64,000 nucleotides of DNA from Magnaporthiopsis rhizophila (lineage: Eukaryota; Ascomycota; Sordariomycetes; Magnaporthales; Magnaporthaceae): contig PYSS01000087.1 in NCBI GenBank assembly GCA_003049465.1, forward strand, positions 62,001 to 126,000. Reading direction: 5' to 3'. Shown here piece by piece: positions 30,867 to 44,239 of the stretch. Made by a program: the position numbers and the translations under genes. Each line of letters starts with the position of its first letter. The stretch's first letter is position 1. The notes below the pieces were generated by a model, which worked only from the letters and a program-made list of their open reading frames with translations, ran no database searches and was not told the DNA's origin.

Positions 30867-31135
30867 CTGCACAAAGGCGATCGCCCAAAAGGCGATCCGC
30901 CGCTCTAGCCGCACAGGCCAATTAGCCCGTGCAAAATCCAAAGGGGCCCAAAAAATCCCTTTATTCCGTCCTTCTTTTCCGGATCGCACGCGCACAAAAT
31001 GCCTATTCTAACACCGGTAATTCTTTCTTTTGTGCACGGGCATCCCGGTATCCTATTCCTATAATATAATAGGTCTATCCCGGAAATTGTAAGAATTTCC
31101 GAAAGCCTTAATAAAAAGGTTTTTACAAAAAAAAT

Positions 31136-31185
31136 ACCAGATCCGGTGATCCGGTTTTTTGACAAAAAAAATAACCGGATCTGGT
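31136..31185. repeat. 12-13-base perfect inverted repeat
   Basis: ACCAGATCCGGT (31136-31147) is followed after 26 bases by its exact reverse complement (31174-31185). The loop holds a further partial copy (GATCCGG). It may be a subterminal structure of a decayed DNA transposon or a hairpin in the copia 3' region. Confidence 0.5.
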
Positions 31186-34049
31186 AATTCGAAATATTTA
31201 TTTAAAAAGGGGAGCGGCCTTAATAGGCCAGCAATTAAAGCAAAAGGAAAATAAGCGCTTTGGAAAGGTATTTTTGTACTTTGGAAGCACTGGATTATTA
31301 AGCCAAGAAATAATAAAAAAAAATAATGCAGGTGCGGGTTTTTACGCAGTAAAAAGCTATTTAATAAATTATTTTAATAAAAAATAATACTAATAATTGC
31401 CTTTATAATTTTAAGGGTAAGGTTTGCGCTTATATAAAGGTATTTTATTTGGCTTATTTGCAATCCGGCCAACCTGCACCGGTAAACTTTATTTATTAAC
31501 CTATCCTTTTTGTACCCTATTTATATGCACCTTATTATTTAAAATTCCAATTAATTAATTGTTATTTTATTAATTATTATTTTTTTTCTGCTTTTTTTTT
31601 GTTTTTACAGCTAAAATGGCTGGTAAGAAAAAGAAATTATCAAATTCCACACGGTTACGCAAAAACCGTTATTTTTAAAATTTAAGCCCGATTAATAATT
31701 TTTTATTAAACAGTAACAAATTTAAAATTATTATTTATAACGGTTAAATTAAAAAACAAGCTAATCTTTTGTAAAATTTGGCTGTACCAGTATTTCCGGT
31801 TTAATCAAATAATTTCCAAATCGGTACCGATATTATTAGCATATTAATATTTTATTTCGAGAAAACCAAACGTGCTTAAGCTTTAAACAAGCCATTTTTT
31901 ATTCCGGTTTTAAATTCCGATCTTATTTTAACCGAAAATTTCAAATATAATCCTGCAGCTAGCCTTTTCGAAATTATTAATCCTTTTTTTATTAATTCCG
32001 ATAATATTACAAATTTTGCTGTGGCAGCATTATAAATAATCAAAGCCACGGGTATTTTTTTGGAATTTATATTTAAATTTTTAAACAATTATTAAAAAAA
32101 AAAAAATTCCGCGTTAAATAAAAAAGGATTGCTTTTTGGCAAATAATTAATATTTTATTAAAAATAATTTTTTAGCGCCAGTTAAATTATAATAATTTGA
32201 TAAATAAATAAACCGAGCTTATTAATTAGTTTAATAATAATTTTATTATATAAAAAAATAATAATAAAAAAAAAATTTGCTAAATTTTTAACTTTCTAGT
32301 TTTAAAACGAACCTTTTACCGAGCAACACAAATAAGCCATAGTTTATCCTGTGCTCCCCAAATAATTAAAATTTATTTAAACATAATTATAGCTTTTATA
32401 AAAGCCGATTAAAATTATTAATTTTATTATTTAGCAATTCGGAAATTATTTCAAGCCCAAAGCCTTTAAAAAAAAGAAAAGCAAAGGTAAAATCGTTTTT
32501 AAAATTTCCAACCATCCTATTATTGGCAATAAAAGTATCAAATTGCCAATTTTAAGCTTTGGCAGGCACGTAAAAAAAAGGATTTAAAATTAATCCTATA
32601 TTTAGGATACCTTAAATCGATTTTGGCCCGTAAAATGCCAAAGCTCGATAAGGGAAATAATTACCGGGATTAAATCCTGAATAAAAAGCAGTATTGGTTA
32701 TATATTTCAGGTTATACATATAAGCCCATATAAATTTTTTAATTTTTAAAAACTTAATTATAAAATTAGGCTAATAATTATTTTTAATCCTTTTTTGGTT
32801 TTGCATTGGGCTTTTAAATTTTTCGCAATATAATGCCAAAATAAAAAGGTTTATAAAAAGGTTATGAATTTATTTCCTGGGTTAGGTAATCGAAATACAT
32901 TGTATTAATAGGGATTATTTAATTGCAAAAATTTAATAAATAAAAAATTATATATAAAATGATACTAATTTTTGCTAAAAAAGATAAATGTAAAAATAAT
33001 TTATTTGCCGAAATAAATAGTGATTTTTTTATAATAATGCAAGTAAAGCATAATATTACGGGCCGAGCGGCCGTTTTAAAAATATAAAATGCTATAACCC
33101 TAATAGGGGTGTACGATAAAAAGGAGAAAAAAAAATAAAAGGAAATTTGGAGATATATATTTAAAAAATTGCAATATCGTTTTTTTGCACTGTATTATTT
33201 GCTGCTTTTATCGATTATAAAAAGCATAATTCCATATTATATTGCGCTATATTTTTAAAATTTGCTATTTTTATTAAAATTTTTTTTAATTTATTATAAC
33301 CCCTGGCTTTTTTTTATTTCTGATTTTGCTTTACCTATTTTTTAATCCTGATTATTATTATATTAAAACTAATAAAATCCTTCAAAGCCCTATTTGGCTA
33401 ATTTTTAATTATGGCATTTGCAGGATTATCTGTTTTTGCGATCCACCGGATTTTATTAATTTCCCAACCCTTGTAAAATTCGCAAAAAGCCATAATATTT
33501 ATTATAAAGCGCTTTTCCGTTATTATTTCTAATTGGATAAAATATTAATATAGCGAAAAGCTGTTAATACAAATTATCAATTTACAAAAAAACAGGTCCA
33601 GTTTTTTATTAATTGTTAAAAATATTATTTTAAAAATATAGCCCGTATTAAATCCGCTAATTATATTATAAATTTTGCTGGTAAAAATATTTTATATCAC
33701 CCTTTTATATTTAACAAAATTTTAATACAGTATATTTCCGGTAATTTAAAAGCTATTTTTTTGCTTTATGCTGGTTTTAATTCCAAAAATAATTATAAAA
33801 TTAATTTATAAATTAAAATCCTTATTATTAATAAAAAATCCGTTTATAAATATAAATAATTTTGCTTTTGATAAATTAAATTAAATATAATTTAGGCTTT
33901 TATTTGTATTATTAATTTATTAACGGATATATTTATTAAATTTTTTAATATCCGTATATTGGGGTTTTTTAATTTGCGCAGCCATGGAATAATTAAAAGC
34001 GGCTTCCGGCTGGCATATTAAATTAATATATACCCTTTATGCATATTGG

Positions 34050-34460
34050 ATAACGTACTGTTATTGGGTATTATTGCCTTTATAGGGCACAAACTTAAAC
34101 CGATTTGTTTATCCCTTTTGCTGCATACAAACAATTATTTTACCGATTGCAATCTTGCAGCTATTAAAATAACTTTCGTTATTAAGGCCAAAAATAAATC
34201 TCGGTTTGGTTTTAAAACCTGCCTTTTAAAAAGCAATTTTTTCCTTTTCCATAAATTTTTTGCTGTTTAAATTTAATATATTATCAATTTGCATACCAAT
34301 AATTCCAAAACTTTTACTAATTTTTAAAATAAATAAACAAAAATTATAATTAAAAATAAAATAATTTAATCGCTTTTTATAATATTTTTGGTACATTATA
34401 AACCAATGCAATCCGGTTTTAGCCAATCCATAAAATGGTTTAATCAAATAAAGCATAATT
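34050..34460 (-). pseudogene. reverse transcriptase relic of the minus-strand copia
   Basis: The minus-strand reading gives KPFYGLAKTGLHWF then GIIGMQIDNILNL, matching the fungal copia RT block YGIPEAGTHW... GMQTDDTL. The catalytic Asp pair appears as Asp-Asn (34277-34294), explained by G-to-A. Neighbouring stops confirm it is dead. Confidence 0.75.
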
Positions 34461-36119
34461 CCAAAAGGGTATTACTGCTGCAATTCCATAAAAAAATATA
34501 GGTAAACGGTCTTTTACAGTTTGGTTTTGGCCTGGGTATATGCTTGGCTAATATTTCGGATTCTTAGCTGGTTTTTTATAACCATAAAGGTTAATATAAG
34601 CGCAAAAATTAGGTATTAACTGTATCGTATAATTATTGGAAATTAAACAAATAATATTAATTTTTCCCAATTATTATATCCTTGCACCACAAATTTCGAT
34701 TTTTTATAGGGGTTTGCGTTTGTTCTTTTAACCTTTTTAACCATACATATTCCGAAAATTTTTGCCAATTTATCAATTTAGTATTATCTGATCAGTTTAA
34801 TTATATTATTAGCCAGCAAATTACTAATTTTTTTTTAATTAAATTATTCAAAAGGTTTGCCTGGGGTTATAATTTTTCCAACTTATTAATAATAAAGCAT
34901 TAAGCGCATAAATTCCGTTTTTTTTTGCGCTTATAAATACTGTTGGGGTATTTATTGCCTCGGGGTTGCACCAAAATTATCCATATTATTTGGGTGCCGG
35001 TTTATTAGCTGGTATAATAACCAAAAATGCCGGTGGTTCAAATATTTTACGCAGCCTCCCTTTTTTATACAAAAAAGGTAGCAGCAACTTTTCGATTTTT
35101 AAATTATTTTTGCTGGCATTTATTAAATTATCGATTTGCTGTTCTGTATTTTTATAAGGCCATTTTTAAAACCGCGGCTGGTTTAAAGCTAAATATTTAA
35201 ATAATTTCGGCTGCTCCTTTAAATTTGCTATTTGCTGCTCCTCCAATTTATAATAAGATTTGCAAACAGTACTCCGGAATATTGCTAAATTATTTGGTAT
35301 ATCCATTATAATTTTGTTTTTTATTACAAATAGTATTTTAAAAAATTCCTGCCATTTTTGTTTTTTTTCGGTAAACAAAAACCTCATTTTCCAAAACAAA
35401 AAAGCTGGGTAATATCCTTATAATACTCGGGTTATTATATATATTTAAAGCATTATTTATTTTTCGTTTGGTAAAAAATTTGTGCAATTTTGTTATAATT
35501 TTGGTAATTATTACCATTTGTTAAACCTGTATTCCAAAAGGTGCTAAATTATTATTAAATTATAATATAGCACTAAAAACGAGCAAAATAAGGATTAATT
35601 TATTAGGTTTTATAATATTGTTTAATATTTTAATTGCTTTTTAAAACGCCAAATCGGGATAAATATTAAGGTATTTTTTTCTGATTATTTTATAAGCTTA
35701 TTAAAAAGGTTCATAATATTTTTCGATCTTACTTATCAACCGATATATTTTTATTAAAACCTAATGGTATATAATCCCAAAAAATTTTGTTTTTTGCCTA
35801 AAATTTGCTTGTAATAAAATTAGTTCCTATATTATAAAATATAATATTAGGCGGATTAAGGTAAATATTAAATTAGCAATATTTAAAAATTTCCCATATT
35901 TTTTTAACTGATTCCTTTTTAAAAAACATTATTATGCTAAATATAATGCTTGTATCAATTATATAAAATATTTGTTTGCTGTTCAATAATATAATATTAA
36001 CGATTATTTTATAATTAAAATTAATATTATTTTTAAGTATAAATTTAAAGTATTATAATACGAAACTTATGGTTTAGCAATAATGGTATACTTGATTAAT
36101 TATTTGCAAAGCGTTCCGA

Positions 36120-36260
36120 TCTGCCTAATAGCCTGCCTGGTTTAGTATATGCCAAAAACGATTAATAAAAAAATAACCAAAACGTTTATACAAATGCCTC
36201 AATTTTGCTTTCGTTAGGGAAAGCATTTTTATAATTATTTAATCGGTTAAATATAAAGCG
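36120..36260 (-). pseudogene. integrase zinc-binding region of the minus-strand copia
   Basis: The minus-strand reading gives LTKAKLRHLYKRFGY and FWHILNQAGY, which matches the HHCC region of copia integrases (LTEAELRRLHRRFGHPS...). The second histidine is replaced (RFGH to RFGY, a C-to-T change). Confidence 0.75.
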
Positions 36261-39087
36261 CCTGGGTGGCTAACCTTATTAAAAAAAAATTATAGGTGGC
36301 CTGATTTTCTGATAATTGGAATGCGCTTACCAAGTTTGGTTATAAACTTAATACGCATATTATCGAAATAAATATCTAATTAGTTTATATTTTTAAAGTA
36401 CAGCAAAAAAGGATTTATATTAGGATTATATAAAAAATAATCGATCCGACCAAAATTTTTAACATAATTTTGCCCAGGCTAAATAGGGTATTTTTTAAGC
36501 CAAAACAAACGTGGCATTTAAATTTGCCAATAATTAATTAAAAATTAAACAGAAAATATTATAATGCTCAAAATTACGTAAAACCGATAGTTAAAATTTT
36601 GACCGTTTTTATATTTGGAAAAATACTGCACCATTTATTTTTGCTGGAAAATATATATTATTATAATACCTGTTTTTGGTTATTTTTATTCTGGTTTTTA
36701 TTTTTTTGTTATAAAAAATAAACCTAAATGCAATACCGGAAAGTTTTAGTAGCAAAATGGCTGGCGATAGCAGCGGTAAAAAAATATATTGATAATATTT
36801 TTCCCTTATTATTATTTAATTAATTGCTAAGTTTTGATATTAATTAGGCTTATTAATTATTTGCGGGTTTTTTATTATTTTTATTGCTATTTTTTTATAT
36901 TCGAAAAAAAATTAAACAAACCTTTTTTTTTAATTGCTATATTTTTAGCAAATATTTTTTTAATACTTTTTTGTGCTGCATTATTTTTCCGGTATATATT
37001 ATACTAAACGGTAGCCATATTTAGCACAAACCCAGCATTTATTTTAAAAGTTATAAAAATGCCTTTTCCGGGGGCCATTATTATTTTATTTGCCGGTATA
37101 ACATTTATTTTTGGGGTTTTTTCTAAATTTATATTCGATAAAATAACTGTTATAAATAATAATATTTTTTTTTATTTGCATAATACTGCAAAACTGGAAA
37201 GCCAGGCTTTTAAACATTTTTTTGGATATAAAAGGGCTATTTTAAGTTTGGGCATTTCTTAAATTGCACGGAAAACATTTATAATCAGTTAATAATTTTG
37301 CTAATAATCGGGGCTTAAAATTTATTAGCAAATTTGGAATTTATCCACAAAAATTTGGAATATTTTTATTTTATTTTTACCTGTATTTATATTTTTGAAA
37401 TTAATAATTTAAAATATAATCGAGCTTTGATTTATATAATATTATTACCGATTAGCCTTTGTATCGAAATATTCCTTAAATTTTAAATAGATTTTTTTAA
37501 AAATATATCGCTTATTTATAACCTAAATAAAATAGGTTTTGGCTTAACCTATAAAAATTAATAAAAAAAGCATATAAAATTATAAAAGGAAAATGCTAAA
37601 TATTTTACAGGTATTTGCAAAAATTAAAATTTCATTATTCAAAATATTATATTATTTTCCAAAATATTTATATATTTTATTATATATATTTTTAAATATT
37701 TTCACCAAATTTATATCAAACGGTATATTAATTATATTTAGCGGAAGAAATATACGGTACAGGTTAATTATTTGGCTTTTTATTTGCTTATAAACCAAAA
37801 ATTTTTGATAATAATAATTGGGTATATAATTTTTTATAATTAAAAGCTGGTTTTTCTAATCTGGCGGATCAGAAAAATAAATCCCAGCTAATTAATTAGT
37901 TTTTGATTTAAATAATAACCATTATAAAATTGCCAAAATTTAATTCCTGTGGCATTTTTTAGGGGGATTAAAAAAATAATTATTTGAAAATTGCTATTTC
38001 GGTTTAAAAATCGGAAAAAAAAATTAATATTTAACCGATTTTTATTTTGGTAATAAATTATTTTATTATAAAAATATTTATTATATTTTAGCTTATATAC
38101 TAATCTGTTTTAAGGATTTTCGATTAATTATTTTTTATTAATTTGATAGTTGCATGCCTCCATTTAAACCGATAATTTTGCGGGCAAAATTGTAATTTTA
38201 AAATTTTTATTTTTATTCCAATAATTTATCGTTAAAGGTTTTGTTATTTCCCTAATTGCCAGGTTTTGGGCATTATTTGTATCGGTTAATAATAAATCCA
38301 ATTTTTTTTAAACTTTTCAAATTTAACCTGTTAAAAATAATAATACTGCAATTTATTAAAAATCTGATAAATATTTTTAGGGCTTTTATATTTAGCCATT
38401 TTATATATATAAGGTTTAAATTGTTAAAATCCTTAAAAAAAGCTGAAAAAAATTACCGCATTATTGGCAATTTTTAAACATAAATTTAATAATCCAAATA
38501 TTAATTTAATTATTAAAAGCGGTTTGAAATAAATTTTTTAGGATATAATTTTTTTGTTAAAAAAAGTTTTTATTATAAAAATTTATAAAAATTTGGGAAA
38601 AATCCAATTTTTTAAATAATTTTGTAATATTTTTCAAAGGATAAATTTTTTTTTAATCGAAATCCTTTTTAAAATTGCTTTTTTATGCTTCAAATATTTT
38701 GTTAATAATACCTATTTAATTGTTAAGGCTTTATTGGAATAGCCGTGATTATTATTTTGGTGGGTGGATAAGCAAATTTGCCTCGGGGTAATTTTTTAAT
38801 TCAAAAGCCCTTAAAAATTTAAAAATTAATAATTCAATTTATTCCGGGGATTATATAATATTTTTTCCTAAGCTCGTGAAAGTTTTTTAACTGGTTTTAA
38901 CCTAATTGCTGGGCAGCGCGGGCCAAAGGAAAAAGGGATTTATTTATTTAGCAAATATGCTATTAAATAAAAGAAAAGCATTCCTTTATTTTTAAATCTT
39001 TTACCGAGCTTTTTTTAAATTTTAAAGATCCGACGGGTAAATGTTTAATATTAGATTTTTTGTTTAACCGTTTGTATTATTTCTCGA

Positions 39088-39248
39088 TAATATTGATCAG
39101 TATTAGTAAAAAAGGGTTTTTTTTATTCAGTTGGCTTGAAATTTTTTAAAAGGGGTGAATAACGATTTTTATAATTTGGGAAAATCCTATTATTGTGCAT
39201 AAGGAGGAAGGAATTTATTTGCCTAAAGAAGGGCAAAGGATTGCCCTT
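39088..39248 (-). repeat. right LTR-like repeat of the minus-strand copia
   Basis: This is the homologue of 30705-30866 and ends where the LTR of the next copia element begins at 39249. Confidence 0.6.
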
Positions 39249-39390
39249 TGTCAGAGGTGGCCTGGAGTCACGTGGGTGGCAACTAGTGCCCCATAATTTT
39301 AGGCTTTGCACCGGCCCTGGCCTGCAATCAAATAGAGTAGCACAATAAACACCAATTATTTTAGGTGCTAATCGTTGCGCACCTCTATCA
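39249..39390 (+). repeat. 5' LTR of the plus-strand copia
   Basis: It begins TGTCAGAGGTG and ends CACCTCTATCA, near-perfect terminal inverted ends with TG...CA borders. It is notably less AT-rich than its surroundings, so it has been mutated less. Confidence 0.6.
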
Positions 39391-39403
39391 GGTTATAAGC
39401 CCT
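39391..39403 (+). other. primer-binding site, half-tRNA-iMet type
   Basis: GGTTATAAGCCCT directly follows the LTR. With one G-to-A reversed it is complementary to the anticodon arm of initiator tRNA-Met (GGGCTCATAACC). Copia-type elements are known to prime from a cleaved initiator tRNA at this position. Confidence 0.55.
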
Positions 39404-39549
39404 CGCGCCGCTGCTGACGATATTTTTGCCTGATTTGGAAAGATTAACGGTGCACGAGTTGTTTATTGTTATTTGCGTTTTTCTGCTATGAATTACGGGC
39501 GAGGCGCAACAGTTAGAAAACCGTTAAAACAATAATTAATAAGGCTGCG

Positions 39550-40500
39550 TTTAGTGCCGATTAGCAACCATAACAAAATAATAATAATAATTCTTTTAAT
39601 ATTTAAAAGCACTATTTTTTTTCAATCCAATACTTTTGTACGCGTTAAAAAAATTAACAAAGCCGCTGAGATGGCGGAATATTGCAAAATTACAGTTAAG
39701 GTTCCGGACCTGCTGGGGTTTTTTAACCTGAAAATATGGAAGCGTACCATCCGGGTGTATTTAACCGTTTCCCGCAATATTTTTTTTATATTTGCTAATT
39801 TTTCGGCCAAGCCGATTAAAATAGAAAACAATAAAGCCGTACAGTTATAGGTTTTTAAAAGGATATTAATATGGTATTATATCCGTAATAATATTAAAAA
39901 GGTGATTATGAATTTGGAAAAAGCCGGTTGGAATTGCCCCAAAAATAATGAGGATTAAAATCCAAAGGTTTTTTGGGATAAAATAATTAGTATTATTAAA
40001 ATTATTATTAACGGCCGTTTTGATGCCCTGATTGATAAATATTATATAATTTCCGTGGAAAAGTTTAACAGTAATATTAAAAAATATACGGACCGTTGGT
40101 TATAGGTGAAACAAGCTTTAAATTAGGCTAATATTAATATTTCGGATCGAATGTTTATAAGGAGCTTTATTAACGGGCTTAGTGCTATTTACCTTTTTGC
40201 GGTGGTTATAATTTTGGGAAATTATAAGGGCGAGTGCTGCACTTTTGCTAATTTTATTTCGAAAATATTTAAAAATATGGCGGTTATAAAGGTTTTGAAG
40301 TTAAGGGTTATGGCTAATATTAATAAAAAAGTGGAGGGATTTTAAAAAATAAGGGAGAAGCTGAAGTTTTATAATAAAAAGGATTGTATTATTATTTTGT
40401 GTGCCTTTTATTATGATAGGTATGGTAAGCATTATAAAAATAGTAATAATAATTGCTAACTTTTGCACCTTAAATTTAAGGAGGCCTGAAAGGCCAAATA
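39550..40500 (+). pseudogene. gag relic of the plus-strand copia
   Basis: Broken frames read WKRTIRVYLTVSRN (gag core), ...KYTDRWL, FIRSFINGLS and, near 40390-40470, CAFYYDRYGKHYKN with a later Cys. This is a CCHC zinc knuckle in which the second Cys appears as Tyr (TGT to TAT). Stops at former Trp/Gln codons interrupt the frame. Confidence 0.65.
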
Positions 40501-41009
40501 TCCGGAGCGGCGTTTTTAATAAAGTAATAAAGCAGTTAATAAGGTTATAATTAACCCAAAGGTTACCGATTATACTGGTGGTGTGCCAGTTAATTAGGGC
40601 AGTGCCAGTTAGTATATTATAATTAATATTGTTTTAGGCAATATTAATAGTGCCTGTAATATTGCAATAATTGATTTTGGTTTGTTTAAGTATTATTTTA
40701 ATAACTGCAAATGGTTTATTTTGTTAAAAAAGTGCAAGTTGTTTATAATGCTATTATGGCTAATAGCAGCGCCCAAATTTTTGCTAAAAAGGGCACCGTT
40801 AAAATATATTGGTATAATAAGGCGAGCATTATTATAATTATCCTATAGGTAATTTTTATGGCTAAATTTTTTTTTAACTTTTTTAATTTTAGCAGGATAT
40901 ATAAAACAGGTTTAAAAAATGATCAAATTGATTATTTTGTAATGCTTGATAGCAAATGGTTGGGCAGTTACCTGATTAATAATAATATATTAATTGCTAA
41001 TGTTAATAT

Positions 41010-41095
41010 GCCTGTAGGTGCGTCCCTGGGCTTTGTGGCTTTGGGCAATGCACCTAGTAAAGGAGACCGATCGACGGAGGCTGATACACCGGCCA
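41010..41095 (+). other. GC-richer island inside the AT-rich copia
   Basis: About 85 bases with near-normal GC interrupt the AT-rich sequence. The first part is flanked by AGGTGCGT (41016-41023) and ATGCACCT (41048-41055), an inverted pair with one mismatch. It does not continue the copia protein. Confidence 0.5.
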
Positions 41096-41799
41096 TAATA
41101 AAATGTTTGGTACTTTATATAATAATATATTGGTGCCTGATATATATTAATAAAAAGGTGGTGATAATAGCTTGTTATGCTGCGGGTATTAAAATTAATT
41201 ATTTTAAGGTATTAAAATATACCTGTAACGGTTGTTTGGAGAGCAAAGCGACCCAAATTATCGATAATTGTTATTTTTGTTATATTACCTGCTTTTTGGG
41301 CTATATTTATATAAATATACTAATTATTTCGCTTATTTTGTACGGCAGATATAATTATGCCGTTCATATTATTAATAAAGCAATTATTTTTGGTTGGGTG
41401 ATTTTTGCAATTAGCAAAACTAATACGGAAATTTTTACAAAGGTTTGCAATTGGATTAATTATATTAAGTTTTAGTCAGGTATTAAAATATAAATAATTT
41501 ATATGGATGGTAGTATAAAATTTAATCCAGAAAAACTGAAGGTTTATTGCACCGTTCGAGGCAAGGTTTATAAAATTAGCCCGGTGTAATGCCCGGAAAT
41601 AAACGGTATTATTAAATATACTAACCGTATTATATTTAATACAGCTTGCACCAGGATTAATACTAACAGTTTGTATAAAAAGTATTAGGTATATATTTTG
41701 CAAATAGCAAGGAGGGTGTTAAATTATACTCCGAATATAGTGCTTGGCAGTAAGGAAAATTTGCACAAAGCATGGGCAAAAATAATTGGTTTTGATAAG

Positions 41800-44235
41800 G
41801 AATATTACCAATTATTAATCTGTACCCTTCGCATTTGGGGCACGGTTGCCTGGGTGCTGATCAAAAATGGCAAATAGGCCAAAACCGACAAAATAGCCCC
41901 CAGGGCAATAAAAGGCCGGTTTATAAGCTGGGAAAGCCTTTATAACAAAATTTTACTGGTGAAACCGGACGGTACTGACAAAATTTTCCGTTACTGTGAT
42001 GCACGGATTAATAAAGGTGCCGATAAATACCGGAAATTGCCTTATAATTTTATTAAAAAGGCAATTATTATTAATAAGGTTAATAAAGCCGTTATCGAGA
42101 ATTTTTATTTTATAATAGGCATTTGGGTTTATAATATTAGCTTAACTGCTAATTTTAGCAATAATAATAATAATAATATTAGGGTAATTAGCAATATTGC
42201 CGGTCATAAAAATAATAATAATTTATTATTTACAAAAAAGACCGGGGAGATTAAAACAAAAAATAAAAAGCTTATTACTGCAAAGCTTAAAAAGTTTGCC
42301 GGTCCGGGCATGCTAATACCCGAAAAAATTTCCAAGCACGGTAATAAAAGGGTTACGGTACCCGTAATGCCCAAAAAAAGGACCTGCAGGAAACGGCCGC
42401 CGCTTTTACCAAATAACCGGAAATTAAGGAAGCGTTTGACAGGTTTTAAATATTATAAAGATATTTTAATACCAAAAATTTGCAAAAAAAAAACTTATAA
42501 AAATATTTATAATAGTTCGTTTTGAGCCCAAAAATATTAAAAAGGTGGCGGAAAAGGATCCGGATAATTTTAAAAGGGCCGGAAATGATAAAAATTTTTA
42601 TAGCCTTGATACGGATATTAAAATTGCCGAAAAAATTGCCCGAAAAACGGGTTTTGTATTTATTAATGTTATATATCCGGATAATAATATTATTTTGCCC
42701 CAAAAAATTAGCGATCCCGAAATTTTCAATTTTGTGCTTTTTGGTATTATTACGGTGCCAGGAATACTGTATATTCCAGTTTATTATTATAATGCAGTAA
42801 AATATAAAGCCGAATATAAGCAATATTATAAACTGGTAATACAGAAATAAATTAATATGCTATTTGAAAAAGGCACGTGGATAATAAAAAAATTGCTTTT
42901 AAATACTAAAATATTGCCGGGCAAATGGGTATATATGCTTAAATTAATGCTTAATAGCACTTTTAAAAAAATTAAAATGCGCTGGATTATTTATAGCAAT
43001 TATAACAATATTTTAGGCAAGGATAAGGCTATAATATACGCAATAATTATTTATATAATATTTATAAGGGTATTTTTTATGTTTATGGCTGTTAATAATT
43101 TTAAATACCGCTAATTTAATTTTGTGGCTATTTATTTTAGTGGTATTATACTTAATAATATTATAATATACGTATAATAATTTTAGGGTATTTCCGGTTG
43201 GGCAAAAAGGTTATTATTGCTGTTTGAAAAAAGCATTTTACAGTTTTTGCAAATTGCTTTTATAATGGTATTAAACGATTATTCCGGAGCTTAAAATATT
43301 TAATTTTAGGCCAATTTATCAAAATATTTACTTTTATTATAAAAAAAAAGATGGGTGTTATATTATTATTTTATATGGATAATTTTCAGATTATTGCCCG
43401 TACGGTTACAGAAATTAAAATTATTATTACCGAAATGGGTAACCGATTTAAAATAACCCTTTTGGGTAATGCAAAAATATTTTTTGGTATACAGGTTATA
43501 AGGGATTATTAGCGAAGGATTATAAACTTTTATTAATATAATTATATTAATAAAATTATTACCAAATACGGACAGAAAAACCTGAAAATAATAAAAATGC
43601 CCTGGCCTTTTGGATTTATAATACTAATTATTTGGAACCCTTTCCTGTACAAAAAGGTTCTGTGCTACCAGTTGGAAATAGCAAATATTGGTTATTTAGT
43701 TAGTATTATTTGCCTTAATATTATATATACCGTAAAAAAGTTGCAAAAAATTAATACTAATCCCGGTAATAAATATTTGGTATTGCTGAAATATTTTTGG
43801 CATTATATTATCGGCACCAAAAAATTTGCGCTTATTTATGGCGGTTTTACTTATAGCATTAAAGCAATGGGTTTAAAGGTTTATAAAAATGCCTTATTCG
43901 CTAATTGCTTTCGTATAAAAGCATTTACAGGCGGTGTGATCGTTATACTGGCGGATGGTCCTGTTTATTAGTAATTAAAAAAGCAAATTTTTGTGACAAT
44001 ATTAACAACGAAAGCAAAGTTCGTTAACTTTTTACCAACGGGCCGGGCTTTATTTTGGATCGAGGGTATTTTGAAAAAAACTGGATACCTTTAGCGAAAA
44101 ATACTTATGGTACATACGGATAGCGCTAATACCCAGGCAATAATATTAAACCCGTTGGAATTAGCCCGCATCTGTATAATCGATCTCCGTTATAAATAGG
44201 TAATTAATATTGTAAAGCGTTAACTTTTTACCTTT
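41800..44235 (+). pseudogene. pol relic of the plus-strand copia (integrase end, RT, RNase H)
   Basis: The order is an integrase C-terminal part (RIWGTVAWVLI; GRFISWESLYNK; LLVKPDGTDKIFR), then the RT start (LFEKGTWIIKKLL, LPGKWVY), then the RT palm with the YVDD box read as YMDN (43372-43383). RNase H traces follow (TGGVIVILADGPVY at about 43925-43970) and continue to about 44235. The domain order is that of Ty1/copia. Stops and Asp-to-Asn changes make it dead. Confidence 0.75.
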
Positions 44236-44239
44236 AAAT

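Larger units (their letters stand above)
30705..39248 (-). mobile_element. Ty1/copia retrotransposon, minus strand, RIP-decayed
   Basis: Homologous direct repeats of about 160 bases (30705-30866 and 39088-39248) bracket traces of a copia polyprotein on the minus strand. The order along that strand is integrase (about 36260-36120) before reverse transcriptase (about 34460-34050) and RNase H traces (about 33900-33400), which is the copia order and not the gypsy order. All frames are broken by stops. Part of the interior (31200-33400) is not recognised and may contain another nested insertion. Confidence 0.6.
39249..44235 (+). mobile_element. Ty1/copia retrotransposon, plus strand, RIP-decayed, 3' LTR not found
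   Basis: The element starts with a short LTR (39249-39390) and a primer-binding site, followed by gag, integrase, reverse transcriptase and RNase H traces in copia order on the + strand. RNase H runs to about 44235, where minus-strand gypsy integrase sequence begins. I saw no second copy of the LTR in the window, so the 3' end seems to have been lost or replaced. Confidence 0.65.

Noticed and set aside
40858..41475. Open frame of 205 codons in the AT-rich block as a host gene
   Set aside because: It lies inside the plus-strand copia between gag and integrase traces and is made of RIP-type codons; a chance opening in decayed sequence.
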